A DNA stretch of 64,000 bases from Dama dama (lineage: Eukaryota > Chordata > Mammalia > Artiodactyla > Cervidae): NCBI RefSeq assembly GCF_033118175.1, contig NC_083694.1, positions 34,123,608 through 34,187,607 on the forward strand, read 5' to 3'. Below are positions 1 through 14,000 of the stretch, in pieces; position 1 is the stretch's first letter, and each line of letters begins with the position of its first letter. Made by a program: the position numbers and the translations under genes. The notes under the pieces are model-generated. The model was given only the letters and a program-made list of their open reading frames with translations, did no database searches and had not been told where the DNA came from.

Positions 1-849
1 TGCAGGGGCAAAGCAGGGGGGGGGGGGGCTTCCTTTCTCCGCAGAGCAGTTCTCAAAGTTGCCCTTGACCCAGGCCTACATGCAGCAGCCCCACTGGGGC
101 TGTGTGGATGGATGGCTGCTTCTGCATTTCAGGAATTTTCAGGTTTGCCCAGGTCAGGTAGGTGGGCCTTGGGAAGGATTCATGGGAAAGAGCTCACACT
201 ACATCAATTCAAGCTTGTCCTTAGACCTGCCAGGTTGACCTTGGCGACAAAAAGGTGACCCCGACAAGCATCCCCCTGTATGGCTTTCTAGATATGGGGA
301 TGGGAAATCTCCTTGCCATGGATGGGCTAGGTTGCCCCTGGGGATGGGGCTTCTCGGCCCTGACTGCAGAGGCTCCCCTGCTGATTTCTGCTGTGTCACT
401 GCCTTGAGAAGGACATGTGAAGCTGCTCAGGGGCTTAGCAGAGGGAGATAAACCAAGAAGTCTGGCTTTTCACGTGAGGCACAGGGGATAAAGGAGGGGA
501 AGGAATAATAGGTGCCAAGGATTGCCTTGCAACTTCTCGCCGTTTGAACTGGACTTCCCTAAGCCTTTTAGGCATTGGGTATTTCATAGAAGAACAAAGT
601 GGTCAGTACCCCCAAGGGGGCATAAAACCATGTCCGTGACAAAACCAGGCACCGATTCGGCGCCAAGGGGAGTCCTGGGTGGCTGGGTCACCTGCAGATT
701 TTGTCGTCCAGGTCTAGACCGGTGTGAGCCGCCAGCCAGGCAGCACGACTGGTTTCCGAGGGAACGACCCACTGGGGTCTGACCGGTCGGCCTCCTACAC
801 CACCTCACCCCTTCCCAACCCCGGATCCGGGCTGCCGCCCTGGGTGGGT
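1..849. other. Upstream flank of ATP1B1
   Basis: This stretch has a run of G near base 15 and ordinary non-coding sequence. CpG density rises from about base 600 toward the island. No credible exon is seen; the short open frames in it lack support. Distal promoter elements could lie here but none is distinctive enough to call. Confidence 0.6.
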
Positions 850-1345
850 TTGGCAATTGTCCAGCTTGAGGTGGTTCAGGCCGCCCACAAGGAGCACAGC
901 GAGGCAGTCAGGAGCCGGGGCGGCCGACTGGGCTGGCCTGGAAGGAGAGGGACGGGCCGGAACTGCAACCGCAGCAGCCGGGAGCGCGGAGCGGGCGGCA
1001 GGTGCAGGAGCCGGGAGGCGGGGCGGAGCGGGGCAGAGTCCCCGACTCTCAGGCGTCCGGGAGTGACCTTCCCCCACCCAGCAGGGCCTAGAAGGGGTGG
1101 GACCGGCGGCGGAGGGAGGCCGGGGACCCCGAGCGCCTGCAGGGCGCCTGGCGACGCAGGTGCAGGGCAGCTCACTACGGGAACGGCGGGTCTGTGCCCA
1201 GCCCGGATCGAGGAGGGCGCTGCGCGGGGTGGGGGGTGCGCCGTTTCTCCCCCTCAACCCCCCCAACCCCGGCTCCGCGCCCCAGCTCTCCAGCCCGCCC
1301 CTCGCGCCGCCGCGGCCGCCGCGGTTCCTTTGTGCCAGCCCCGCG

Positions 1346-1388
1346 CCCGCCCCTTCGGGCCGCAGGCCCCGCCCCGCGCGGTATATAG
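1346..1388 (+). promoter_or_regulatory. ATP1B1: ATP1B1 core promoter: GC boxes and TATA box
   Basis: Two CCGCCC-type GC boxes (1346-1353 and 1367-1375) lie directly upstream of TATATAG at 1382-1388. A TATA box in this position predicts transcription starting near 1408-1415, giving a 5'UTR of about 500 nt. The start site is inferred from TATA spacing and is not observed. A CCAAT motif at 1640-1644 and further GC-rich sequence downstream leave room for additional start sites. Confidence 0.75.
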
Positions 1389-1409
1389 TAAAGGTAGGGC
1401 GTGCGCCCC

Positions 1410-1909
1410 TGCCAATTTCTCGACTCGTGGCGGACGGCTGTCGCTTGTCCGTCCTTCCTTCTGACTTTCTCCCGTCCCTGTCTGTTTCTGCAGAGGTCAC
1501 AGGAGGTGGGGGCCGTACACGCGTCCCTGGTGGCTGCGGGAGCGGCATCTGCGGGCCCCGAACTCCCACCCCCCGCCGCTCCAAGGGCAAGAGGAGCGCG
1601 TGGCGGACCAAAGAGAGCCCGCGAGCGGCCGCGCGCCCACCAATAGGTGCGGGGCTCGGAGCCGCCCAGCGCGCGCGGTCCCTCCCTCCTCCCTCCGCCC
1701 CCGCCCCCGCCGCCGCCGCCTACCCCTCCTGCCGCTCCTGACTCTGCTTCTCCGCCGCGCGTCTGGCACTCAGAGAGCCGCAGCGCCAGCGGCGGGTGCA
1801 GCCAACGGAGAGCCAGGCCGGGAACGCCGAGCGGCAGCCCGGGAGGACGCGAGAGCGCACGCCGCAGTCACCCATCTTCAGTCCCTGCGGCAGCTGCTGA
1901 CCCGCCACC
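1410..1909 (+). other. ATP1B1: ATP1B1 5' untranslated region (inferred)
   Basis: The region lies between the predicted TATA-directed start and the coding ATG. I find no ATG in it on the + strand, so the coding ATG is the first AUG of the transcript. It contains a C-rich and CCG-rich tract around 1680-1735, which could form stable structure. No intron is evident. The 5' boundary is approximate. Confidence 0.65.
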
Positions 1910-2006
1910 ATGGCCCGCGGAAAAGCCAAGGAGGAGGGCAGCTGGAAGAAATTCATCTGGAACTCGGAGAAGAAGGAGTTTTTGGGCAGGACCGGTGGCA
2001 GCTGGT
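1910..2006 (+). CDS. ATP1B1: ATP1B1 coding exon 1
   Basis: Encodes residues 1-32 plus the first base of codon 33: the basic cytosolic tail starting [10 protein letters not shown] and ending at GGSW. The donor GTAAGT is at 2007-2012. The split codon (T + TT) gives Phe33 with exon 2. Ser11 lies in the segment described as phosphorylated in this family. Confidence 0.97.
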
Positions 2007-5000
2007 GTAAGTACGGGGTCCGCAGCCCTTGCCCTCCTAGCGCCTAGTGTTTCCGGGTAGGCGCATCCCCCGCGCAGGCTCTGCGGACAGCTCGGCGCGC
2101 TCAGCGCTGGCGAGGGCGCCGCGGGCTCGCGTGGTGAGCGCTGCTCGGATTGCCCTGGCCCGGGCTTGTCATCCCTGTGCGGAATGCGGAGTCCCCGGGA
2201 TAGGCGCGGGCGGGGATGCGAGCTAGTCAGGTAGAGCGTTATGTGGATTGTGGCGGTCTTGATCAGTTGTAGCCTATCTGAGCATCACTGGAGCCCTTCC
2301 GTCCTGGGAACGGTCCGGCGATGGGAGAGTTGATCTGTCTCTCCCTTACAGTCGTGTCCCAAGTCCTTAAAAATGAAATTTGAGGCTCTGAGAGAACCGC
2401 AGGAAGGAAATTCGAATACAGGAGAGTTTGTGTGTTGTAGCACCTTTCTTCTAGTCTAAATATGTACTTCAGAAGGCGGGGGTGGGGGGCGGCGGTGACA
2501 GAATCCATACACTGCAGTATTTCGTAGCGAGACCTACAATCTCCCCACCGATGACCTACGCTGGAGTCATCACAGCCCAGAAACGGCCCTGGAAGCTCTA
2601 TGTCAGGACTCCATTTCTGAGCTTTGGGCCCCCAAACATGGCAAAAGTCGGTTTGTTTTCAGTGTCTACAGAGAGAGGCAGAATCGGTGCCTGGGTGCAA
2701 GAAATAAATAGCATAAAGGCAGAAACAGGTCATCTTACAAGATTTTGGGTAGCCTGTTGCTTGGCTGGATAGATTTTTTTTTTCCCCCCCTTTGCAAATT
2801 AGATACCTTACTTGTCTTCCACCTCTCTACACGGGAAGGGTGACTTTTTTTTTTTCTTTTTTTGTAAGGTCATTTTGAAGGGCAGAGTTGTAGGCAAATC
2901 TGAATATGAGTCGTGACTGCGGAAGAGAGAGGGAAGGAGGGAGGGAACTCCCCCCTCCTGCATCACTGCCCCCTCCTTCTCTAATATCACCATCACCATC
3001 ACCTACACCACTAGCCCCGCCACTGCAGCCACTGAGCGAGCCCTGGGTAGGCGCTAATGTGGTTCTTCTGATTGGAAGGCTCTGTGAGCATCGGCAGAAT
3101 GAGTCAGGGAAATAGCGCTTGGCTGACATTTTGAAATGGAAGAACCTGGAATGTACGATTTTTGTAGAGGAAAAAAAAAAGCAGCCTGTAATGGGTCTCT
3201 CTTGATTGAAAAGTAAAGGGTTAATAATGCATCACACTTCAAGGTTAGTCAAGGTGAAATCTTAATCCCAGACCTATGCTGAGGTATCCCTGAGCATGCT
3301 GAATGCAGGTCTTTAAGGTGATGGCTTGCAGCTTGTATTTTGTATTTTATTTTGGGAAGACTGTATTCTTCAGTGGGGTTACTGCCATAGTTTCCTATGC
3401 AGAATGATAGCTCTCTGTGTTTTCTTAACGTGGAAGGGAAGGCCTGGAGAACTCAGGGTGTTTGTGGAGTGAACAGCTCCCAGCCTGGGCCATCTCCTAG
3501 CGACTCTTGGTAACTTGAGTGAGGTCTGAGGGGTGCGCTGCGGGATGGGCTCCCTTCTCCCAAATTGACTGGAGGTTCCTACCATGATGATCTGACCGCA
3601 GCTTCATTAGGGGCTAGGGGCTACATCGACTCTAGGCATATTGTAAAATTGGCCCTCTAGTGTTTTTCCCTCTCATAAAATATCTTTCTTTCCTCATGCC
3701 AATTCCAGAATAATGTTTGTTTTAGAGGGTAAGGCAGTATGGAAGCACTTGTTCTGTAAGCTGACAGCACCTCCGTATGACACAGAGAGAGAAAGAGTGT
3801 GTGTGTTGATGTTTGTGTCTTGATACTACATACAGCAGTGTCGATACACTGATTCATGAATGCAGACATGAGTACTGATGCTTATGGTTCATCTTTCCTT
3901 CCATTTTCCAAGGTGCAGGTGAGGTGCTGGGCTAAAAAATCCAGTTTTTCTTTTGCAGTAGTATGTCTCCTCCTTTCTGGCCATGTAAGAAATGACAGAG
4001 CCTCTCGTAGACAGAGAAGGCGGCAGCAGCCGTGTCTTCCTGTGGAGAAAACGCCACCTTTCTAGTCCTGGGCCTAACATGGATGCCCTTGAGACCAGGG
4101 CAGGTTGCCCTTGGTTCAGTTCTTCTTGTAGGTAGATTTTCACCAAGATGGACGCAAGAGCCTCGCCTGTCACCTGCTGGAGAGAGCGTAGCACGCACAT
4201 CGCCCAGTGCTGCCTACCTTTTGGTTAAGTTAATACAGGCGTTGGTAGGTGTTTATGTTGACCGCTGGGCCCAGATACCATTTTCCCTTCTGCATATGAC
4301 CTTTTGAAGGTACTGTTTTTTTTTTTTTAATTGGAATAATTCTATATTACTTATTTTTTTTTTTTTTAAAGGAAGAACTATTGCTTCAAAAGGGAAAAAA
4401 AAAAGTATCTAAAGTGTACCCTCTGCGCCACCCTGTCAGGTTTGTACAATATACCTGGCTTTTCTTTTGGAGCCAGCATGTTGGCCCCCATTGCCTATGC
4501 CCCACCACACCTGCGTTGCCTGCTCTAACCAAGTGACCTCACAACACCAACGCGGGAGACTGACTCAGTCACATCTCAGCACAATTCCCAGAGGGTACAG
4601 TGTTGGGCAGATAGGGGAGGGTGTATCTCCTGAGATTGAATCAGTGTGCTTGCAAAATGAGTTGTTTTTCCTCAGTCATACTTGTATTTTAAATCAAATT
4701 GTAGCCTCAATTCTGTACCTCCTCCTGTTGTTAGAATCGGGTATCTGGAGCCCCAGAAATGAGTGTTAAACGTTTCCGTGGTTGGGCTGTAAGTGCCTGG
4801 GGTGCGGGCAGCAGAGAACCGTGTTGACCGCGTTACACCAGCTCCTGCACCTCTTAGGAGCATTCACTGGAAAATTTTTCCAGATCTCTTGACGTCACAG
4901 CCTTGCCATTTGCCTACTGCTGCCTGGATACAGAAGGCAGCACTTAACTCTTGTCCTGCGGGGAGGAATGGATTGAGCTGGGCAGCTGTAGTTCTGGATT

Positions 5001-8000
5001 GTACAGTCTTTTCATTTCTTCTTATCTTGGCGTGGGTCTTTGCCCATTTCCTTCTTTTCTTTTTTTTTTTTTTTTCTTTAATGGAGGAGAAAAAGGATTA
5101 TGGTGAAGCATTTTTCGTAGGTTTCATGTGGATTTTCCTTGTTTTAACAACTCTAGAGTATCATTTCCCCTGAACTATTTATCACTGATAGAAAAGTTGA
5201 GCTTTGAAGTATACACAGAAGGCAAATCTGGCTAATTCCAGCCACAGTGAACCCACTCCCTCCTGACCTCCTTCATGCACATACACACACACTTCAATAA
5301 TACTTTTGTTCTGTTGCTTTTTCCCAAGGACCCCAGCTTTTACTGCAGGAGATCTGAACGTTTTGAGAAGTGACTTAAGGCTCCTTTGTGCAGTCATATT
5401 TCAGACTTGATAACCCTGTTCCCACTGCTGCCTTCACACTGAGTGTTTGGCTGGCATGGGGCTGCCTGGCGATGCCTAGTACAGCCTGTTACTATGCGGC
5501 TAATCTGGGAGATAATCCCTGTAAACTGGTAACTGATACCCTCATTCCAGTCCATGGGCTTCAAGGTTTGTTTTTTGGGGTTTTGTTTTTGGTTGTGTGT
5601 TTTTTGTTTTGTTTTGTTTTTTTAACTTTTGCAGCCGTTTTGGCTTCCATTCTGTTATCCTGTGAACTATGGGAAGAAGAGAAGTCAGTTTTATTAGTCC
5701 TTAATCTGAGTCCAGTCAGAAGATGAAATAAAAATTTCTACTTGCCATTTTACCATAGCAGTTCCTTCTTTTTTCTTTTCTCCCCTGTTGTTTGGTGCCC
5801 CTGAAAGGAAAGACGGTGTACTTGGTCAGGAGAGCTTCACCAGCTTGCTCAGCATTCATCACTCTTTCTCAGCATAAAAACTCACGGGCATTCGAATGTT
5901 TGGAGAAGCATCAGGGCCTGGATTGTAGTGTTGAAATGTCAAGGGATAAACAAGCAAAGGAAACATCATTCTCTAAGGGAGTATATTGTCATATTTGAAA
6001 GGCATTGCATAAGCACACAAACACAGCCCTAGGTTTTATTAATGATCTTCATGACAGTTTTGTTTTTTTTTTAATTTAGGGAATAAAATTATTTCCTAAA
6101 GAATCTTAGTTCTCATTGTATATTCATTCTACCCTTAACCATCCTGCAACACAGGTACATTGTAATGGAGGACTCCCTGTCCCCCTGTTTTTACCCCACA
6201 GTCTGGGAGTCTGGGAGTGAGGTGCAGACTCTTGATCAAGGTTGGGAAAGGAGACTCTGAAGACACAGGTTAGAGGGGAAGCCAGGAAGGAAATCCATTC
6301 ACTGGCAAGGTTCGCCCTGAATTCTGCGCATAGGACTGCTTCATAGCCTTTTGTATTTCTGTCTGTTCTCCTTGCAGTTAAGATCCTTCTGTTCTACGTC
6401 ATTTTTTATGGCTGCCTGGCGGGCATCTTCATCGGAACCATCCAAGTGATGCTGCTCACCATCAGCGAATTCAAGCCCACATATCAGGACCGAGTGGCCC
6501 CACCAGGTAAAATGAATGTAAATATGTTCAGTTTTCTTCTGGAGGTGAAAGGAGGGTCACTTTTTCAACTGATATAACACTTCTGCGAACAATAGTTGTA
6601 TTATCTGAGCACATTCTTCTGAACATTTGTCATGTGGTGGTAAAGCCAGCCGGGGAAGGAAGAATGGGGACTGTGTCTCTTGCAGCCAGCTCTTCTACCT
6701 GCATTGCAGGCAGTGCTGCTGGGGTTGCAGACATCTTACTTTCCCAGCTCTGCTGGGAGGGAGAAGATCCCTGGTCCTTTATCCAGTGTGGTGCTCACCT
6801 GCTCTGTGAATCCCGACCAGAGCCTTGCTCTCATCGTCCCTCACACCCAAGGGGTTGGTTAGAGGGCTCGTCATGGGGCCTTTCCAGCTCACACACATAT
6901 TTTTCACTTGCTTGAGGGGACTATGATTCAGATAAATCCTTTAAAAAAACCACTTTGGCTCTTGTTTTTAAAGGTTAACTTATTTTTAGGGATGATGAGA
7001 AGCTCTGAAATGGCCACCAGCTCCCAGGGAGGGGAGCCCAGACTTCAGGAGTCTATTCTTTCACCTGTTCTTGACGGGCAGCTTGACCTTCAACAAGGCA
7101 CACTCTCTTCACTCCTCTAATTATGCCTGTTGTTTAATAGGCATCTTATTTACTGGCTTTCTGGGCCCCCTTTGCAGGTTAAGTACCTGTCTCCTTTAGC
7201 TCTGAAAACTTGAGGCCACAAAGAGCTTATCATTGAGAACTGCAGGCTGCCACACGAGTGCCCTGCTGTGTGTGAATGCTGTCACTGTAGACTGACCTGC
7301 CCTGAAGGCACGTGTGTCCTCACCGGTCACTAAACCCCGGGGAGTCCCACTGCCCTTACGCCTGACACTGACCCAAGGACGAGACCGCAGAGCCAGCACA
7401 CTCGATTATTCTGTTAGTGATTGTACTGTCTGGCTCATCTCAAAGTCATTGTCAGGAGGACCTCCAGAGAGGAAATGTTGCATAACTTCCGGGTTCTCAC
7501 ATGGTCAATGACCTTGAGGCTGCCACCAGGGGTGGCGGTGATGTGTCCCGTCTCCACTTTCCCCAGGCAACCATTTACTAACAGCTGTACTGAGGTGACA
7601 ATCTCGAGGCCGTCTTCATGGGACTGAGCGGCCTTGATCAAGTGTGGCTGCCAGTCACAGGCTTGTCATGTCCTCCTCCTCCTTGGGCCTGAGAGGGACT
7701 CTTGGAAGAAAAGCTTCAGAACATGGAGGTGGAAAACACTCTTTGCTAGCTCCAAGTCAAATAGTCCTCTACTGTAAGAAAAATCCTAAATATTTCCAGG
7801 TAAATTTAGATCTCGGGGATTTTGGAAGTGACAAAAAGAGAACATGTAAGTATATAAAATGACTTAAACCTGCTAAATAATTCACAGTTTGTGACAACTG
7901 TTTCCTCAAAGAGGTGGGTCTGTGGAAAGGTTGAGGCAGGAATTCTGGTTTGTACAGAGAAATGTAGGATCTTAAGTAAACATGTTGGACACTGGCTTTT

Positions 8001-11000
8001 GTGACAGTAAAGCATGGTGTGTCTTTTCATGTTCACATCTGCTTCAGCTTTTATGGTAGCATTAGTAGTCATAATTTTAAACCTGTGTAGACTTTTTTTT
8101 TTCTTTTTTTTTTGCCACTTAAGAGCTAATTTTCAATCATGATGCCATTTTCAAACAGTTCTTATACTCAAGGTGACCCCAAAGTCAAGCATTTTCTTTA
8201 ATTTCCTGAAGAAAATTTCCAGTTTAAAACTTCCAGTTTAAAAACTGGCCCTTGAGTATTTAACCTTTGAGGAGTCAATCCGTAATAAAATAAAAATTCT
8301 TCATGTTCTCTGCAGAAAGGGAAGTTTCACTTTCAAAAAGAAAGAGTCAAACAGCCAGACCTTTGAAGTAAGGGTTTACAAATGACCTTGCATTTCCCTC
8401 CCTCCCCTTCCTTCCAGCCCCTTCCTAAAAGACATGTTCTGAGTACCTATATTTAGTGTCCTCACAGCAGTTGGACTGACCTGACAAACAGTCACTTCTC
8501 CAAAGGAATGCCGGTGGCTCATCTTGGAAATATGCATTCCTGTCCTTTGGTCTGAGTCACAGGAAGAGTCCTCCTCAGCCCTCCATCCCACCCCCTTCCA
8601 CCCCCTCCAGTTCTTTGTCATGTCGCTGTCTCTCCTTTTCCTCACCCATCATCTTGCCAGGAGAGGCTAGGCCAAGTTTCCTTTTACAAACTTCGCCTTT
8701 TCAAGGGACATAACATTCATTTGAAAGTGACAGTGGCCTTTGAGGGGGTGGCCAGGTCGGCAGAGCACTCGCTGCCGAGAAGCGAGAAGCATAGCCTGTG
8801 GACTCTCCCTGAGTGCTCTGAGGGACCCTCCCGGGCTCAGTTTAACACATCTTAAGAATTTATATTTTCGGTAGGCAATAACTATTTCTTCAGGCCACAG
8901 ACAAGATCTGTATAGAAACACTGGCAAACTTTTTGACTTCAAATTAATATCTTTAAGCCTCTCTTTTCATGACCGTTAAAGGGGGGAAAGTGTGTATTTA
9001 AGTCAAATGAACCTAGTGAATGTGTGAAAGAGGTGGTCTGTCATTTAAAGATGTAAAGACTTATTAATGCTATTATTAACTGAACTTGAGTCACGAAGAC
9101 AAACCTGACCAGACTGAGGTTTGACTGCCCTTTTCACACTGGAATACCTTGTCATCAGATCTCTTCTAAATAACATGTGTGAATGTGGCCAAATTAAGCA
9201 GTGGCAATTGTACAGAATATTTGCATCTGTTTGTCTATAATACTGGACAAGCTGCGGGGCTAAACACAAAAGTCTCAGGGCAAGGAATAAATCTTTAAAC
9301 AGGAGAAAAATGTAAGAAAAAAACAGATAAATGTACAGTTTCTTGCCCTGACCAGTTATAGCCATTAGTGGTTATAATATTCCTTACAAAGTCGTGTTGC
9401 TGTGTGATATTGAAACAGAAGTGCCTACTCAGCCTGGAAGGCAAGGGCTGCTGAGATTTTATGTTGAAACATATTAATTTGCTTTTTTGGTGGGTCAAAA
9501 AATGGTTGCCTGTTGGCAGTTTCATGTTGCCTAACCTAAATGTGAGAACAGCTCCCGAGGGCGCAAGCCACAACACATAAGTTCCCAACAAAACTGACCT
9601 GAAAAGGACAAGCAGGGGCTGTGGAGCTGGACACAATCCCACCATTCCACACAGTACTTAACCTCACTAAGCCTCAGTTTTCTCATCTATAAAATGGGGG
9701 TTAAGAATTTAAAAAGATACTACATATACGTAAAGTGAATAGTACTTTAGAGTCACAAACCTCATGGCACTAGGTAAATTGTGGCTGTTAACAGCCTTTA
9801 TTTTATTATAGCCCTGTCATTTCACTGGAAGCAGAGTGTCTTCTTTTTGAATATTGAATTTAGTATTTCTAGCCTTTGGATGATATAACATGGGTGTTTT
9901 GTACACTTAGATTTTCATTGGTCGGGAAGATCCCCTGGAGAAGGGAATAGCAACTCACTCCAGTATTCCTGCCTGGGAAACCCCATGGACAGAGGGGCCT
10001 GAGGGACTATAGTCCATGAGGTCACAAAGAATTGGGTAGGACTTAACAACTAAACAACAATAATAGGATCTTAGCTTTCCATGGAGAGTGAGAGAATCTG
10101 GGTTAGGAAACAGGTTTAAGAAAAATGGTTAAGTACATTTAAGTGACATCGCGTTGGTCCTACTCTCCCTCTAAAATACCCCCACTTTTGGGTTCACCCC
10201 TGCCAAGCTTTCCTCCCTGGGGGACCCTCTTAAGAAAATCCTCAGCAGTGGTCAGTGGCATCTCTTCTCACATGTTAAGGGTGTTGGGTCTGGAGAGAGA
10301 TGCAGTTGTCAGCGTGCGGGAGAGGGCAGGCAGCAGGCACACCCACGTGCCCACACGCACATGCTCACCGTGCCTGCCCCTGGTTTGACCCTGTGCTTTT
10401 TGCTGCCTGGCCAGTGGTGTAAGGGAAAAGTCTCCCCTTCCATCCCTATTCCACCCTGCCCTGCACTCACCGAGCCACGGGGGGACGAAATGAAGGTCAC
10501 TGTGTGTTAGTCAGGGGGTCCGGGAGACTTCCAGCCACCTTGCTTCCTGGTGAGCAGCAATGGATGTGTACTCTTCCTCTTAAGTTGTGGGCAGGTTTTT
10601 GTTTTGTTTTGATGTAAAGGTGGCTCAGTGTAGGAAGAATTCATTTTAAAAGGCTCATATTTCCAGTGAGAAGTGTAGCCAGCATGGAGGCAGGGGAATA
10701 GGGTGGGCGGAGACCAGCAGACCACACTGCCACCACCAGCAGACTTCACTTCACCTTGATTGGGAGACATCTTGTCAAGGCATTAGAATTCCAATCTCAT
10801 TGTAATTCCAGTGAGTTCTTGAGAAGTCATTACGTCAGGCTCAGAATTCCTTTTTTTTTTTTCTTTCCAAACTATATCTCACTGTATTTAGTCTCTTTCA
10901 CTTAAATTTCAAAAGGGGGAATTGGACACATTTGGCTTCCTTATACTTTGGGGGAATTATTACTTCAGAGTGCTAGCAAGATGTTTTTCTGCTCTTTCGT

Positions 11001-14000
11001 TAGATTCCATTGATCTGTGAGCTTGTATGATGAACATCTGATGCCCTCCAGGCCCCGCCTGGCACCCAGTTCCCTCACCTGCCTCTCCTCCCTCCTCCAA
11101 ATGGGTCCTGCCAACCTGCGCCCAGAGTCTGAGGCTGTGGATGAGTTGGCCTTGGAGGCACTAGGATTTCCAGGGGCTCCTACCCTGGAAAGGGGTAAAG
11201 GGTTTGGTAAAGGGTTGAGGACAGCAAACTCCAGGTTCCCTTCCTTAGTGAGCCTGGCTGTTTGGCCTTCACGACTCACCTCCCCAGGGTGCTTTTTCTT
11301 CCAGTCTAAAGTTAAAGGTACGATTAATCATGTCAGCTCAGGTGCATAGGAAGCCTACTGATTAACTTAAAATATTCTTGGAGTCACAGAAAAACATGTG
11401 CCTTACTTCATGTGCTCATTTTAGATGACTGAGCAGAGCAAAGACCTCTGGTGAATAGAACCAGGTAACAAATTTCATGCAGAGATGGAGATGGGAGTGG
11501 GGAGATGAATCTGAAGCTTCATGTAGGGCTTTTCCGCTGCTCTCTTTGGAGGGAAGGGCTTGGGGAAGGTGGTAGTGGAAAGAACATCGACCTTACAGCC
11601 TCCATTTCTACCTCCACGTCTGTGGTAAAATACTATGGGTTGCACTTGATATCTGTGCTTGTTCTGTGCTCTCATTCTAATAATCTCAGGACCCCATGGC
11701 TCATCTGACAGACAAGATGAGAGATGCTGGGAAGATGAAGGGGAAATGGGGAGGTATCACCTAGTGGCTTCCAACCAGAGAAGTATCTTTCCCTATATAA
11801 CATGCATGAGTAGACATCATCAGATATCCTGTTCAATGTGGTGTCTTATTTTAGGATATTGGTCACTTAGCAAATTTTGTATCTAAAATCAAACTACTGT
11901 GTGTGCTTGTTCATCAGTTTGGCCTTGGATTAAAAAAAGCATCATTAATATGATAGATTTGACTATAGTTTTCCATTATAAAAGTGGTTATCATTTATTT
12001 TACTGAGAACAAGCATAATAATGAGCTATACAAGATATTAAAGCTATGTCCCTGTGAAATTCCGTGTGTATCTAAGAGAAAGCCCTTGAATTAAATATCA
12101 GTAATTCTCTCTGCTCACCTGAAGATGATTATACAACTATAGGAAAAAAAAATATTTGATGATATAGGATAATTCCATAAATGGAGAAGAGCCTTCAACC
12201 AGTGTGCATGCCATTTAACTTAGGAGAAAAGATTTCCATACACTGAGGGTTATTGAACACCCAAATAGGCTGTAGAGAAAGTCCAGCAACTCATCTTTCT
12301 AAGACTTTTCAAAGAGAGCAGCTTCTTGAGATTCTTGAGGGTTGGGGAGGGTGGAGATGTGAACCTGCCCAGCAGCAGGGGGATTGACTTCAACTGATCC
12401 CAGGCCACAGTCAAAAGCAAATCAGAGGCAGAAAGTGAGGTTTAAGCGACTAGTTTCCAGAAAGTACAGTGGCACTTTTCTTCCTATGCCCTCATTGTAT
12501 TTTTGTTAGGTAAATTGGTATTAATCCTGCATAGGTAAAATAAAAATTAAAAGCAACAATCAAAACCCATAAATATCCTAGTGGCATTTGAAGGGGGAAT
12601 ACGTGTGTGTGTGTGTGTGTTTGCACGCGCATGTGTGTGTGTACATTCAGTAGTGTCCAACTCTGTGACCCCGTGGACTGTACTCCGCCATGCTCCTCTA
12701 TCTGTGGAATTTTCCAGGCAAGAATACGGGAGTGGGTGGCCATTTCCTCCTCCAGGGGATCTTCCCGACTCAGGGATCAAACCTGCAACTCCTGCATCTC
12801 CTGCATTGGCAGGCAGGTTTCTTTACCACTGTGCCACCAGGGAAGCCCATGTCTGTGTGTATATATGTGTACCTAGATGTGTATGACTGTGTATAAAACC
12901 ATGTTCCCAGTTTTTTTTTTAATGGAAAATTACTTTTCTACTTGGAATGTTCAGAAGACCAACATGTATGTAGTATGTGCAAGTCTCCCTTTATAAGCAC
13001 TTTTTTGTCTTCTGGAGGTTTCTGTGGAAAGTGATTCCTATTTAGGGTATTTGGCCTAGTAATTTATTGGTTGTAATAAATGACAGGCACAAGCAGCTGT
13101 ACTTTGGAATTCGCTTTGAGTAACTTTGCAAGGTTAAAATGAATGCATTCTAGTTTAAATACTTCAAACTCATAAGTAGATGGAGACATTATAAGCTTGC
13201 TACATCATAAACCTAATTAGAAGCAAAATACTTTTCTTAATGAACAGTCTTTCTTTTCTCTTTCCTTTCCCTTCCTCTTTTACTTTCCCCTGACCCCTCC
13301 TGCTCTGAACCCTACTAAAGTCCATGGTGATGTGTTTTCCTTATTTGTTTCTCAAGAAATGGGGAACCAAAGGAGAGGTCAATGTAATTGAAAGTCAAGT
13401 GTAAAGCCAAAAGGTTTTTTTTGTTGTTTTTTTTTTAATTATTTTAACTTCAAATCTTATGTGAAGTTGACACACAAATTAAAAACCAAATAGTAAAACT
13501 TCAAATATCCAGATTCTCATTTCAGTCCTTTCAGGTGACTCTATTTGATAATAGTCTGTAATTTATGGCAAATGATCAGTTGAAGGCTAGGCTGTCCAGA
13601 GCTTAGTGTGGTTCATGTAGGTTCAAGTTCAGAAGACTGGAGAAGCAGGTTAGGTCTGTTTCCCAGAATATAATTGGAAACTGCAGGTCAGTAATTGGGT
13701 GTTCTGCTGTCTTTGGCCTCTGAGAGTTACTACTACAAACAAAGCTTGTCCTTATCCAGAGCTATAACTCACAACCAAGGAGTGAACATTGTGGAGAGGG
13801 ACAGCTGAAGGGATTTGTGTAGTCCTTGGAGAGGGTCATGGTTGAGAAATTTGCTCATGGACTCAAGATGACTCTTTGCGATCCCATCAAATATAGCCCG
13901 CAGGCTCCTCTGTCCATGGAATTCTCCAGACCAGAATACTGGAGCGGGTAGCTGTTTCCTTCTCCAGGGGATATTCCTGACCCAGGGATCGAACCTAGGT

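Larger units (their letters stand above)
850..2240. promoter_or_regulatory. ATP1B1: CpG island over ATP1B1 promoter and first exon
   Basis: The stretch is strongly GC-rich with frequent CG dinucleotides, in contrast to AT-rich sequence on both sides. It spans the TATA box, the 5'UTR, exon 1 and the start of intron 1. Several long open frames on both strands here are a by-product of GC content (few stop codons) and are not genes. Edges are estimated by eye. Confidence 0.85.

Noticed and set aside
724..2060. Several long open frames on both strands (up to 268 codons) over the CpG island
   Set aside because: They coincide with GC-rich promoter and 5'UTR sequence, overlap each other on opposite strands, are arginine/proline/alanine-rich, and show no recognisable protein. 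Low stop-codon frequency in GC-rich DNA explains them.
12547..12896. Cluster of 60-100 codon frames on both strands
   Set aside because: All are carried by one inverted BovA SINE and its GT tract. The same peptides recur at other SINE copies in the window.
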